DNA of 64,000 nt from Litorilituus lipolyticus (GTDB lineage: Bacteria; Pseudomonadota; Gammaproteobacteria; Enterobacterales; Alteromonadaceae). The stretch covers positions 62,001 to 126,000 of the forward strand of contig NZ_SAWY01000001.1 of assembly GCF_006439335.1 (NCBI RefSeq). Reading direction: 5' to 3'. Positions 37,994 to 47,105 of this stretch are shown in pieces (within the stretch, counting starts at the first letter, position 1; the number at the start of each line of letters is the position of its first letter). A model generated the notes under the pieces. The model worked only from the letters and a program-made list of their open reading frames with translations, ran no database searches and had not been told where the DNA came from. The position numbers were made by a program, and so were the translations under genes.

Positions 37994-38926
37994 CTATTTT
38001 TTGCTCTGAGTAAAAAACTGTTGAGCTTGTTCACTATCTTTTTCTATTTGCATTGTTAATGCTGCTAATGTGTCAAATTTCAAGACATCTCTAAGCTTGT
38101 GTTTTATGGTAACTTCTATACATTGTCCGTATAAATTACTATTAAAATCAAACAAGTGCACTTCAAGTTGTTGCCTTACACCTGAAACTGTTGGTCTAGC
38201 ACCTATATTAGCTACACCTTCATAGTCACCATTTATTGTAGATACCGTTACAGCAAACACACCATTTAAAGGAGATACACGCCTTTTTAGTAAAACATTC
38301 GCCGTTGGAAATCCTAATTGACGACCTCGCTTGTCACCGTGAAACACTTTACCAATTATGGAATATTCTCTTCCAAGCATATCACGCGCCTCTGCTAATC
38401 GGTTTTGCTCTAACGCTTCTCGAATAGCAGTGCTACTAATACGACAGTCAGCCATTTTATAACTTGCCGTATCAGACACATCAAAATGGTGTTTTTTCCC
38501 TGCTTGCACAAGCATAGAAAAATTACCGACACGGTTTTTACCAAAATGAAAATCATCACCTACAATTAAGTGCTTGATTCCTAACTTTTCAACTAACAAA
38601 TGTTCAATAAATTGTTCAGCACTTTGTTGTGCAAATTTATGGTTGAAACTAACACAAATTAATCTTTTTACACCAAGTTTTTCTAATAAACTATATTTAT
38701 CGCGTAAACGGCACAATCGTGCTGGAGCACTACTCGGTGAAAATAACTCTTGTGGTTGAGGTTCAAATACTAAAACGGCAGGCACACAAGATAAAGCTTT
38801 AGCTCGATCAACAAGCGCATTTATAACTTGCTGGTGCCCTAAATGCACACCATCAAAATTACCAATTGTTAACACACAACCATGATCTTCAGGTTGAATA
38901 TTATGAATACCACGAACTAACTGCAT
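37994..38926 (-). CDS. ribF: Bifunctional riboflavin kinase/FAD synthetase
   Basis: A 310-residue enzyme that makes FMN then FAD. The N-terminal adenylyltransferase has TIGNFDGVHLGHQ (about 21-33) and the ISSTAIREAL motif (near 162-171). The C-terminal kinase has GKVFHGDKRGRQLGFPTANV (near 192-211) and NIGARPTVSG. It lies 94 nt before ileS and 125 nt after murJ on the same strand. Confidence 0.97.
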   Translation of the reverse strand: MQLVRGIHNIQPEDHGCVLTIGNFDGVHLGHQQVINALVDRAKALSCVPAVLVFEPQPQELFSPSSAPARLCRLRDKYSLLEKLGVKRLICVSFNHKFAQQSAEQFIEHLLVEKLGIKHLIVGDDFHFGKNRVGNFSMLVQAGKKHHFDVSDTASYKMADCRISSTAIREALEQNRLAEARDMLGREYSIIGKVFHGDKRGRQLGFPTANVLLKRRVSPLNGVFAVTVSTINGDYEGVANIGARPTVSGVRQQLEVHLFDFNSNLYGQCIEVTIKHKLRDVLKFDTLAALTMQIEKDSEQAQQFFTQSKK

Positions 38927-39051
38927 CTAGTATTTGAGCCCAAATTAACCAAGTTTATTATAGGTAGATAAATTAAATCGCCGAATTATATACCAGTGCG
39001 TGGGAATAATCAGTAACCATTGACTGATATTTCTTGCATATTTAATACTTT

Positions 39052-40632
39052 TTAATGCTTTATTACTTTAAAGTCGCTCATTCTAACGCCGAGCAAAGCA
39101 ATCATGACAAAATAGCTCGCAACACCTAAAATAATACAAAAGATTAAATGATAAACTTGTCCTAAGAAATCCAACTTAAGCCATTCACTAAAATCATAGG
39201 ATAAGCCATTGACCACAAGTGCCATAACTAGCGCAGAACACATTAACTTTGCAATAAACCAGATAGTTGTTTTTTCTAATTGAAAAACACCATTAAGTTT
39301 AAGTCCGCGATACAATAAGAAGGCATTAAGTGTGGCTGATAATGCTGTGGCAATAGCTAAGCCAACATAACCAAAGAAAGGCGCCAACATTAAGTTAAAC
39401 AACATATTTGCAACCATAGCTTTAATCCCGATTTTAACCGGTGTTTTTGTATCTTTTCTGGCGTAATAGCCTGGGGCAAGAATCTTAATAAACATAAAGC
39501 TTAATAAACCCGAAAGATAAGCAAATAACGCAAATGATACTTGCAGCACATCTTGCTGACTAAACTCACCTCGCATAAATAGTACCATGATTATAGGCTG
39601 AGCTAACACCATCAGCCCCGCTAAAGCAGGCCAACCAAATAAACTAACAACACGTAATCCCCAGTCAATAGTTGAGGCAAACTCTTGTGAACTTTGCTTA
39701 GCATGTAACTTTGATAAACGTGGTAAAACTACCGTCGCAATACCAATTCCAAATAACCCTAACGGAAACTCTAGTAACCTGTCCGCATAATATAACCAAC
39801 TGATCGATCCTGTTATAAGAAAGCTTGCTATTAATGTATCTAATAATAAGTTTATCTGAGTAACAGAAACACCAAACAATGCAGGTATTATTAGTTTTCT
39901 TATTTGATTAACACCACTGGCATGCCAAGCCCATTTTGGTTTAACTAAAACGCCTGCTTTATACAAAAAGGGAATTTGAAAAACAAATTGAATCAAACCA
40001 CCTAAAAATACCCCCCAGGCCAAAGCAGCAGCTGAGTTTTCTACATAATCGGCTCCATAAATAGCCATAAATATAATAGCGACATTCAATAACACAGGAG
40101 TAAAAGCGGCGACAGCAAACTTCCCTAAGGTATTTAATACAGCACCCGCTAGCGCTGTAAAGCTAATAAACCATAAGTAAGGAAAAGTAATTTTTAATAA
40201 GCTTGCGGCAAGATCAAATTTTTCAGCTGCTGGCCCATCATTTAACCAGTCAACAAACCAACCAAAACCAAACAGCATAACAAATAAGGGCGAGGCAACC
40301 ATACCAAACAAGGTCACGAGGGAAACAATAACACCTAACGTACCCGAGACTTGTGCAATCAACCTTCTAGTTTCAGCTAATGACTTATCATGATTTTCTT
40401 CATCTTTATGATGATAATCACTCAACACGGGCACAAATGCCTGAGCAAAAGCACCTTCTGCAAATAAGCGTCTCAAAAAGTTAGGAATTTTATTGGCAAA
40501 TAAAAACACATCTGCCATTAACCCTGCACCCATAACGTTAGCAATAACCACATCACGTATTAAACCTAATACACGTGAAATTAATGTCATTACACTAACA
40601 ATCAATCCTGATTTAATGAGTTTTTTACTCAA
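39052..40632 (-). CDS. murJ: Lipid II flippase MurJ (MviN)
   Basis: A 526-residue MOP-family transporter with about 14 membrane helices that moves lipid II across the inner membrane for peptidoglycan synthesis. Family features: LISRVLGLIRDVVIANVMGAG near the start, FANKIPNFLRRLFAEGAFAQAFVPVLSDY near 45-75, and RLLEFPLGLFGIGIATVVLPRLSKLHA near 285-311. Length is normal. It sits between rpsT (divergent) and ribF. Confidence 0.96.
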   Translation of the reverse strand: MSKKLIKSGLIVSVMTLISRVLGLIRDVVIANVMGAGLMADVFLFANKIPNFLRRLFAEGAFAQAFVPVLSDYHHKDEENHDKSLAETRRLIAQVSGTLGVIVSLVTLFGMVASPLFVMLFGFGWFVDWLNDGPAAEKFDLAASLLKITFPYLWFISFTALAGAVLNTLGKFAVAAFTPVLLNVAIIFMAIYGADYVENSAAALAWGVFLGGLIQFVFQIPFLYKAGVLVKPKWAWHASGVNQIRKLIIPALFGVSVTQINLLLDTLIASFLITGSISWLYYADRLLEFPLGLFGIGIATVVLPRLSKLHAKQSSQEFASTIDWGLRVVSLFGWPALAGLMVLAQPIIMVLFMRGEFSQQDVLQVSFALFAYLSGLLSFMFIKILAPGYYARKDTKTPVKIGIKAMVANMLFNLMLAPFFGYVGLAIATALSATLNAFLLYRGLKLNGVFQLEKTTIWFIAKLMCSALVMALVVNGLSYDFSEWLKLDFLGQVYHLIFCIILGVASYFVMIALLGVRMSDFKVIKH

Positions 40633-40780
40633 AAAAGTGCTCCTAAGCCGAAAAAGAAGAAATAAACACTATTATGTGATGATTTTACCCATTTAAACAA
40701 TGTATACTTATCACTGTTCACAACACTTATACTGTAAAATCTTTATTATTGTATTTAATTAGATAAAATAATTAAAACAT

Positions 40781-40809
40781 TTGACAAACAGCTAAAAAAA
40801 AGGCATATT
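40781..40809 (+). promoter_or_regulatory. Sigma-70 promoter of rpsT
   Basis: A perfect -35 TTGACA (40781-40786), 17 bp, then CATATT (40804-40809). It lies 49 bp before the start codon, in the rpsT-murJ divergent gap. Confidence 0.6.
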
Positions 40810-40857
40810 TCGTCGCCTTAAATTTAAGCTATATAATCAATTTTTTAGGAGTTCACC

Positions 40858-41118
40858 TTGGCTAACTCAAAGCAAGCTAAGAAGCGCGCAGTACAATCTG
40901 AAAAGCGCCGTCAAAACAACGCAAGTCGTCGCTCAATGATGCGTACTTTAGTTAAGAAAGTAATCGCAGCTATTGAAGCCGGTGACAAAGAAGTAGCAAC
41001 AAAAGAATTTGCTGCTGCAACACCAATTTTAGATCGTTACGCAAGTAAAGGTCTTATCCATAAAAACAAAGCAGCTCGTAGTAAGAGCCGTTTAAACGCT
41101 GCAATTAAAGCGCTTTAA
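40858..41118 (+). CDS. rpsT: 30S ribosomal protein S20
   Basis: An 86-residue, very basic primary rRNA-binding protein of the small subunit. Family text [20 protein letters not shown] and [13 protein letters not shown] is clear, with the C-terminal [23 protein letters not shown]. It starts with TTG, with an AGGAG site seven bases upstream. A UUG start is also found in E. coli rpsT, where it is tied to autogenous control, so the same may hold here. Confidence 0.97.
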   Translation: MANSKQAKKRAVQSEKRRQNNASRRSMMRTLVKKVIAAIEAGDKEVATKEFAAATPILDRYASKGLIHKNKAARSKSRLNAAIKAL

Positions 41119-41142
41119 TCTTAGTTTTTATAAGAAAATACG

Positions 41143-41172
41143 AAAAACCAGCTAAATAGCTGGTTTTTTTTT
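41143..41172 (+). terminator. rpsT terminator
   Basis: AAAAACCAGCTA-AA-TAGCTGGTTTTTTTTT, a strong hairpin with T9, 25 nt after the rpsT stop. Confidence 0.9.
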
Positions 41173-41289
41173 GCCTTAATTTTAAGGAACACTCACTTTC
41201 TCATGTGTTTTAATCTCAAGCGACTATTGCACTAGCTCATAAAATCTCATAGTCTCTAGCCACTTCTAAAATAACAATACGAGTAAAAT

Positions 41290-42996
41290 ATGAGCGCACC
41301 TAGATTTTCTCTTTCAAAATTGTCACTTATTTGTCTGCTTTCAGTAGGCTCTTTGACCGCGTGTGGTGGTGATAGTCAAGTTCATCAAGCAGCAGCAACC
41401 TCTCAACCTAAGCAAGTAACAAGCACTGATAAACATCAGCTTTTAAAGGGATTTGAAGAACGTTTAAATATATACAAAGAAGTTGAACTGACCGCTGATT
41501 TAAGTCACCTTTCTGATAACCAAAGAAAGATGTTAGCTTTATTAATCGACGCCTCAAAAATTATGGATGACTTGTTTTGGAAACAAGCATTCTCACAAGA
41601 TAAAGCAACTTTTTTAGCAAGTATTGAAGATGAAAAAGCACGACAGTTTGCCGAGTTTAACTATGGTCCTTGGGACAGGTTAGATGGTGACAAAACCTTT
41701 TTGACCAACACTAAAACAAAATCCCATGGCGCTGAGTTTTACCCTCATGATATGACCAAGGAAGAATTTGAACAAAGTAACCTTAAAGATAAGGCAGGCC
41801 TTTACTCTCTAGTACAACGAAATAGCGAAGGAAAGCTAATCACGGTTGCCTACTCTGAAGCCTATAATGATAGCATTACTCGAGCAGCAGCTATTTTGGA
41901 GCAAGCCGCGACATTTGCTGATGATAAAGAATTCGCTAATTATCTGAATATGCGTGCCAAAGCAATGCGTACGGATAATTACCAAGCATCAGATTTTGCT
42001 TGGATGGATATGAAAAACAACCCCATTGATGTGGTTATTGGTCCTATTGAAAACTACGAAGATCAACTCTACGGCTACCGAGCAGCCTTTGAATCTTATG
42101 TATTAATAAAGGATTTAACTTGGAGCGAAAAATTAGCTAAATATGCCGCATATTTACCTGAGTTACAAAAAGAATTACCTGTAGCTAAAAAGTATAAAGC
42201 TGAAACACCTGGCTCTGACGCAGACCTTAATGCCTATGATGTAATATATTATGCGGGTCATTCAAATGCAGGCAGTAAAACCATCGCTATCAATTTACCT
42301 AACGACGAAGAGGTTCAACTTAAAAAAGGCACTCGACGTTTACAATTGAAAAACGCAATGCGAGCTAAATTTGATGCTATTATGCAGCCAATTGCTGCAA
42401 CACTCATTGTGCCAGAGCAACGCCAACACGTTACCTTCAACGGCTTTTTTGCTAATACTATGTTCCATGAAGTGGCGCATGGTTTAGGTATTAAAAACAC
42501 CATTAATGATAAAGGTACTGTAAGACAGGCGTTAAAGGAGCATGCCTCTGCCCTAGAAGAAGGCAAAGCTGATATCCTTGGTTTGTACATGATCAGACAA
42601 CTGCTTGATAAAAATGTAATAGATGAAGGAGTAATTGAAGATTACTACACCACGTTTATGGCAGGAATATTTCGCTCCGTACGTTTTGGCGCAAGCTCAG
42701 CGCACGGAAAAGCCAATATGGTACGCTTCAACTACTTCAAAGAAAAAGGGGCTTTTTCTCGTGATGAACAAGGGTTATATAGTGTAGATTTTGACAAAAT
42801 GTCGGCAGCTATTGATTCACTCTCAGAATTAATTCTAACTCTACAAGGCACAGGAGATTACCAAGGTGTTGCGGATCTTGTTAATAACAAAGGTATAGTA
42901 AGTGATATTTTAGCAGCAGATCTTGCTCGTTTAGAAACAGCAAATATCCCAGTAGATATTACCTTCAAACAAGGCAAGCAAGTGTTAGGTTTATAA
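41290..42996 (+). CDS. M49 (dipeptidyl-peptidase III-like) lipoprotein metallopeptidase
   Basis: A 568-residue lipoprotein (signal ending LTACGG, Cys about residue 25). The zinc site reads FHEVAHGLG (H393, E394, H397), and the third ligand region is ALEEGKADILGLYM (E423, E424). This arrangement fits bacterial relatives of dipeptidyl-peptidase III (family M49), which cut dipeptides from the N-terminus of peptides; the HExxH spacing here is the short bacterial form rather than HExxGH. Expected location is the outer membrane or periplasmic face. It is a single gene with a good terminator after it. Confidence 0.78.
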   Translation: MSAPRFSLSKLSLICLLSVGSLTACGGDSQVHQAAATSQPKQVTSTDKHQLLKGFEERLNIYKEVELTADLSHLSDNQRKMLALLIDASKIMDDLFWKQAFSQDKATFLASIEDEKARQFAEFNYGPWDRLDGDKTFLTNTKTKSHGAEFYPHDMTKEEFEQSNLKDKAGLYSLVQRNSEGKLITVAYSEAYNDSITRAAAILEQAATFADDKEFANYLNMRAKAMRTDNYQASDFAWMDMKNNPIDVVIGPIENYEDQLYGYRAAFESYVLIKDLTWSEKLAKYAAYLPELQKELPVAKKYKAETPGSDADLNAYDVIYYAGHSNAGSKTIAINLPNDEEVQLKKGTRRLQLKNAMRAKFDAIMQPIAATLIVPEQRQHVTFNGFFANTMFHEVAHGLGIKNTINDKGTVRQALKEHASALEEGKADILGLYMIRQLLDKNVIDEGVIEDYYTTFMAGIFRSVRFGASSAHGKANMVRFNYFKEKGAFSRDEQGLYSVDFDKMSAAIDSLSELILTLQGTGDYQGVADLVNNKGIVSDILAADLARLETANIPVDITFKQGKQVLGL

Positions 42997-43015
42997 TTCT
43001 TAATTATATCGAGTT

Positions 43016-43051
43016 AAAAGCGCTATAACACATTGTTATAGCGCTTTTTTT
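43016..43051 (+). terminator. Terminator after the M49 peptidase gene
   Basis: AAAAGCGCTATAACA pairs with TGTTATAGCGCTTTT, followed by more T; 20 nt after the stop. Confidence 0.9.
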
Positions 43052-43127
43052 GTCTAAAAAACGCGCTAGTTGATAAAAGAAGTGAAATCCCTCATAGTGG
43101 TCAGACCTTAAAAAATTTGTGATGATT

Positions 43128-44753
43128 ATGAAAGCATTTGATTTTGTTATTGTTGGTGCTGGCTCTGCTGGCTGTGTCTTAGCTGATAAACTTTCTGAAG
43201 ATGGTAAGTATCAAGTATGCCTCATTGAAGCTGGTCCAAAAGATAAACATTGGAGTATTCACCTCCCCCTTGGCATTATTGATTTAATGAAGAGTAAAAC
43301 TCTTAACTGGCAATTTAACTCTACCAATGAACAGTCTCAAAATAATCGTGCAATTTTCAATCCCAGAGGCAGGACTCTTGGCGGGAGCAGCTCAATTAAT
43401 GCCATGCTCTATATAAGGGGGCAAAGGCAAGATTATGACTACTGGGATGAACTCGGTAACAAGGGTTGGAGTTTCGATGAAGTACTCCCATATTTTAAAG
43501 CTGTTGAACATCAAGAGCGTGGCCCAGATGAGTACCATGGTGTGGGCGGTCAACTCAATATTGCGGATTCACGCTCAAAACCTATTATTCAAGACCGGTT
43601 TATTAGCGCGGCTCATCAGGCAGGTTATCCACTCAATAATGATTTCAACGGTAGCAGCCAAGAAGGTATTGGCTATTATCAATTGACACAAAAAGGTGGT
43701 CAGCGCTGTAGCGCCGCAAAAGCTTTTTTAACACCTAACCTGTCACGTAAAAACTTAACCGTAATCACCGATGCCCATGTTAATAAGTTACTAATAAAAG
43801 ACAAACAAGCTTATGGAGTTAATTTCACTATAAAGGGAGTTGAGCAAGAGGTTTTCGCTAAAAAAGAAGTACTTTTATCTGCTGGAGCCTTTAATTCCCC
43901 ACAAATTTTAATGCTTTCAGGCATTGGTGCTAAAGATGAGTTAACTAAACATAATATTAAGGTAAAACATGAATTAACCGGTGTTGGGCAAAATTTGCAA
44001 GATCACGTCGATGCTTTAGTAGTGTCTAAGCATACTCATGATGAGTTACTTGCCTATAGGCCTAAAGCATTAGCCTGGTTTATCAGAGAGTCATTGAAGT
44101 ACTTCACCCTACCTTTTAGCAAAAACACCGACCGAAAGGGGTTACTTACCTCAGTTGTTGCTGAAGCAGGTGGCTTTATAAAAGCTAATGAACAATCCTC
44201 TCGCCCAGATTTTCAATTACATTTTATACCCGGTGCTATGGATGATCATGGTCGAAACCATAAAATGTTACTCAATTATGGTGTATCTTTGCATATCTGC
44301 CTATTGCGACCTGAAAGTCGAGGTGAAGTAAAACTATTGGGAAATGATCCCAGACTAGAGCCTGCTATAACACTCAATATGCTCAGCCATAAACACGATC
44401 AAGAGCAAATGATAAAAGCAGTTAAAATTGCTCGAACCATACTTAATCAAACACCTTTAAAGGAAAATAATTTAGCAGAGCTTTCTCCTGGTGAGCACGT
44501 TCAATCAGATGAAGATATATTGAAATTCCTTAAAGCTAAGGCCAATACTATTTATCATCCCGTAGGCACGTGTAAAATGGGGAAAGATAGTTTAGCTGTG
44601 GTAGATGAGCAACTAAAAGTGCACGGCATTTCGAATTTAAGAGTTGTAGACGCATCAATCATGCCTACCTTAATCAGTGGCAATACCAATGCCCCAACAA
44701 TCATGATAGCTAGCAAAGCAGCAGAGATGATCTTAGAAGCGCACTGTAATTAA
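43128..44753 (+). CDS. GMC family FAD-dependent oxidoreductase (choline/alcohol dehydrogenase-like)
   Basis: About 542 residues. The FAD-binding loop is FVIVGAGSAGCVLAD at the start. GMC signatures 1 and 2 are GRTLGGSSSINAMLYIRG (near 80-98) and GAFNSPQILMLSGIG (near 253-267). The catalytic His is in YHPVGTCKMG (H477), with the partner Asn in SGNTNAPTIM. Such enzymes oxidise alcohols or choline and pass electrons to the respiratory chain. The substrate is not evident; the absence of betaine genes argues against a betA role. In-frame starts at 43119 (GTG) and 43122 are possible; none has a clear ribosome site. Confidence 0.85.
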   Translation: MKAFDFVIVGAGSAGCVLADKLSEDGKYQVCLIEAGPKDKHWSIHLPLGIIDLMKSKTLNWQFNSTNEQSQNNRAIFNPRGRTLGGSSSINAMLYIRGQRQDYDYWDELGNKGWSFDEVLPYFKAVEHQERGPDEYHGVGGQLNIADSRSKPIIQDRFISAAHQAGYPLNNDFNGSSQEGIGYYQLTQKGGQRCSAAKAFLTPNLSRKNLTVITDAHVNKLLIKDKQAYGVNFTIKGVEQEVFAKKEVLLSAGAFNSPQILMLSGIGAKDELTKHNIKVKHELTGVGQNLQDHVDALVVSKHTHDELLAYRPKALAWFIRESLKYFTLPFSKNTDRKGLLTSVVAEAGGFIKANEQSSRPDFQLHFIPGAMDDHGRNHKMLLNYGVSLHICLLRPESRGEVKLLGNDPRLEPAITLNMLSHKHDQEQMIKAVKIARTILNQTPLKENNLAELSPGEHVQSDEDILKFLKAKANTIYHPVGTCKMGKDSLAVVDEQLKVHGISNLRVVDASIMPTLISGNTNAPTIMIASKAAEMILEAHCN

Positions 44754-44777
44754 TAAGTACATAAAAATTTGAGAAAT

Positions 44778-44804
44778 AAAAAAGGAAGCAAATGCTTCCT
44801 TTTT
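44778..44804. terminator. Bidirectional terminator between converging genes
   Basis: AAAAAGGAAGCA-AA-TGCTTCCTTTTT serves both the GMC oxidoreductase gene and the acyl-CoA dehydrogenase gene. Confidence 0.9.
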
Positions 44805-44826
44805 ATAAATAAATTACTTTTAGTCA

Positions 44827-46623
44827 TTAAAAACTAAAATCTTCAGCATCAAGAGACATCATCGATTCAGCACCATTTTCAACACAAGCAGCATGACCAT
44901 TTGCTCTAGGTAAAATACGTTGAAAGTAAAAGCGAGCTGTTTGAATTTTGGCTTGATAAAAAGCTGCATCTTCATCACCCTGTGCTAATTTATCTAATGA
45001 TACTTTAACCATTTTCGCCCAAAAGTACGCCAGAGTTAAGTAACCAGAATACATTAAATAGTCAACTGAAGCCGCGCCAATTTCATCAGGGTTCGTCATA
45101 GCTTTTGCACCAATATTTTGTGTCATTTTCTGCCAATCACCACCGAAACTCATAATTGGCTGAATAAACTCCTGCATAGCATCGACTTCAGCGTTTTCTA
45201 AACAAAATTTAGTCACTTCACTACCAAATGGCTTCAATATTTCGCCTTTAGACCCCAATATTTTCCGCGCTAATAAATCAAGCGCTTGTATACCGGTAGT
45301 ACCTTCATAAAGACAACTAATTTTAGTATCACGCATTAATTGCTCCATGCCCCATTCTTTAATAAAGCCATGGCCACCAAATACTTGTACGCCGTGACTA
45401 GTACATTCTAAACCAGCCTCAGTTAAAAATGCTTTGGCAATAGGTGTTAATAAAGCCAATTTAGACTCAGCTTTAGCTTTTTCTTCTGCATCGTCACTTG
45501 CATGACCAATATCAACCAATTGAGAGAGATAAGCTACTAGCGCACGACCACCTTCAGCAATAGACTTTTGTGTTAATAACATTCTACGAACATCAGGATG
45601 AACAATGATTGGGTCAGCAGGGCCTGCTGGATTTTTTACACCAGTAAGAGAACGCATTTGTAATCGATCTTTTGCATAAGCTAATGCGCCTTGAAATGAA
45701 GCCTCGGCCGCAGCAACACCTTCTGTCGCCACACCTAAACGGGCAGCATTCATAAAAGTAAACATGCAGTTTAAGCCTCGATTAATTTCACCTATTAAGT
45801 AACCTTTAGCGCCATCAAAGTTTATTACACATGTCGCATTAGCATTAATACCCATTTTATGCTCGATTGAGCCACAAGAAACGGCATTTCGCTCTGCAAT
45901 TTCACCATCAGCTGTTACGTTATATTTTGGCACGATGAATAAAGAGATGCCTTTACTGCCTTCAGGAGAGCCAGGGATACGTGCAATAACAATATGAACA
46001 ATATTCCCTGATAAATCATGCTCACCAGCAGAAATAAAGATCTTAGTACCCGTTAGTGAATAACTGCCATCATCATTGAGCTCTGCTTTAGTTCGAAGCA
46101 TACCAAGGTCGGTACCACAATGAGGTTCAGTTAAGCACATGGTACCAGTCCAGTTTCCTTCAACTAGATTCGGCATAAACATTTGTTGTTGTTCTTGACT
46201 GCCATGTGCTTCAATTGTTGCTAAAGCGCCATGGCTCAAGCCTGGATACATAGCAAAGCTATGGTTTGCACTAGAAAAAAACTCAGTAATTGCAGTATTA
46301 AGTGAGTGCGGTAAGCCTTGACCACCAAAATCAGTATTTTGAGCTAAGGTTGGCCATCCACCTTCAACAAATTGTTGATATGCTTCTTTAAAGCCGTCTG
46401 GTGTTGTAACTTCTCCATCATTCCAAGTACAACCTTGCTCATCACCAATTTGGTTAATTGGAGCGATCACCTGCTCAGTAAATTTTGCGGCCTCAGACAC
46501 AATTGCATCAATCATATCTAGACTTGCATCGTCATAACCTAATCGTTGGTAATGGCTGTCACAGTCAAGCAACTCTTGCATGACAAATTTAACGTCTCTT
46601 ATAGGGGCTTTATACTCTGGCAT
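44827..46623 (-). CDS. Acyl-CoA dehydrogenase (FadE/DmdC-like, long form)
   Basis: A 598-residue flavoprotein of the long acyl-CoA dehydrogenase group that also includes 3-methylmercaptopropionyl-CoA dehydrogenase. N-terminal helical domain, then the FAD/substrate segment MCLTEPHCGTDLGMLRTKA (near 160-178), the middle domain with GTKIFISAGEHDL, and the catalytic Glu in CLYEGTTGIQALDLLARKI (near 435-453). A C-terminal extra domain accounts for the length. Role is the first oxidation step of fatty-acid or related CoA-thioester breakdown. A PsrA-like palindrome lies about 55 bp upstream, consistent with fatty-acid control. Confidence 0.88.
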   Translation of the reverse strand: MPEYKAPIRDVKFVMQELLDCDSHYQRLGYDDASLDMIDAIVSEAAKFTEQVIAPINQIGDEQGCTWNDGEVTTPDGFKEAYQQFVEGGWPTLAQNTDFGGQGLPHSLNTAITEFFSSANHSFAMYPGLSHGALATIEAHGSQEQQQMFMPNLVEGNWTGTMCLTEPHCGTDLGMLRTKAELNDDGSYSLTGTKIFISAGEHDLSGNIVHIVIARIPGSPEGSKGISLFIVPKYNVTADGEIAERNAVSCGSIEHKMGINANATCVINFDGAKGYLIGEINRGLNCMFTFMNAARLGVATEGVAAAEASFQGALAYAKDRLQMRSLTGVKNPAGPADPIIVHPDVRRMLLTQKSIAEGGRALVAYLSQLVDIGHASDDAEEKAKAESKLALLTPIAKAFLTEAGLECTSHGVQVFGGHGFIKEWGMEQLMRDTKISCLYEGTTGIQALDLLARKILGSKGEILKPFGSEVTKFCLENAEVDAMQEFIQPIMSFGGDWQKMTQNIGAKAMTNPDEIGAASVDYLMYSGYLTLAYFWAKMVKVSLDKLAQGDEDAAFYQAKIQTARFYFQRILPRANGHAACVENGAESMMSLDAEDFSF

Positions 46624-46675
46624 GGGTTTCTCCTAACATAATTACCAAAATCACTATCTGGTAAGAGGTCTAATT

Positions 46676-46691
46676 TCAAACAGTCGTTTGA
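46676..46691. promoter_or_regulatory. PsrA-like operator
   Basis: TCAAACAGTCGTTTGA, with CAAAC-N4-GTTTG as in the known PsrA motif of fatty-acid genes in gammaproteobacteria. It lies 53 bp upstream of the acyl-CoA dehydrogenase ATG. Confidence 0.6.
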
Positions 46692-47105
46692 TTAAAGCAT
46701 GATATTGTCAATATTGAAAGTATAAATGAACCGTTTTTAGTAAGTTTCTCTATGAATATAGAGCATAGATAGGTTTGAAAAACAGAAAATAACGATGATA
46801 CAAAATAATTATTAAATTTAGCACCTTCACTTTAAGAGGTAATAATTTGAAACTTAATATCGCACATTAGTAAAAATAAACTCCTCTTATTAAAAAAAAT
46901 TCATTTTTTTAACAATTGCCATTGAAGCCGTTTAAATATGCCGTCATTAGCTTGTTAAAAGTTTACTACTTAGCCTCATCACTGATTAAAAAACCACCAG
47001 ATGTAAAAAAAATGTTACGGAGAGAGCTGTATTTTGTAAATATACAGTTGTTTCATTCAGAATATTCAGTTATATTTTTTTTTCAAAAAAAAACTAAGGA
47101 TACTT
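46692..47105. other. Upstream region of the subtilase gene, no gene seen
   Basis: This AT-rich stretch (part of a 482-bp gap) has no convincing coding frame. CTGTAT-TTTGTAAAT-ATACAG (about 47027-47047) is an inverted repeat that could be an operator; its spacing rules out a LexA box. An AAGGA ribosome site precedes the subtilase ATG. Confidence 0.4.

Noticed and set aside
47027..47047. CTGTAT...ATACAG considered as a LexA box
   Set aside because: The spacing between CTG and CAG is 15, not 10, so it does not fit; kept only as an inverted repeat.
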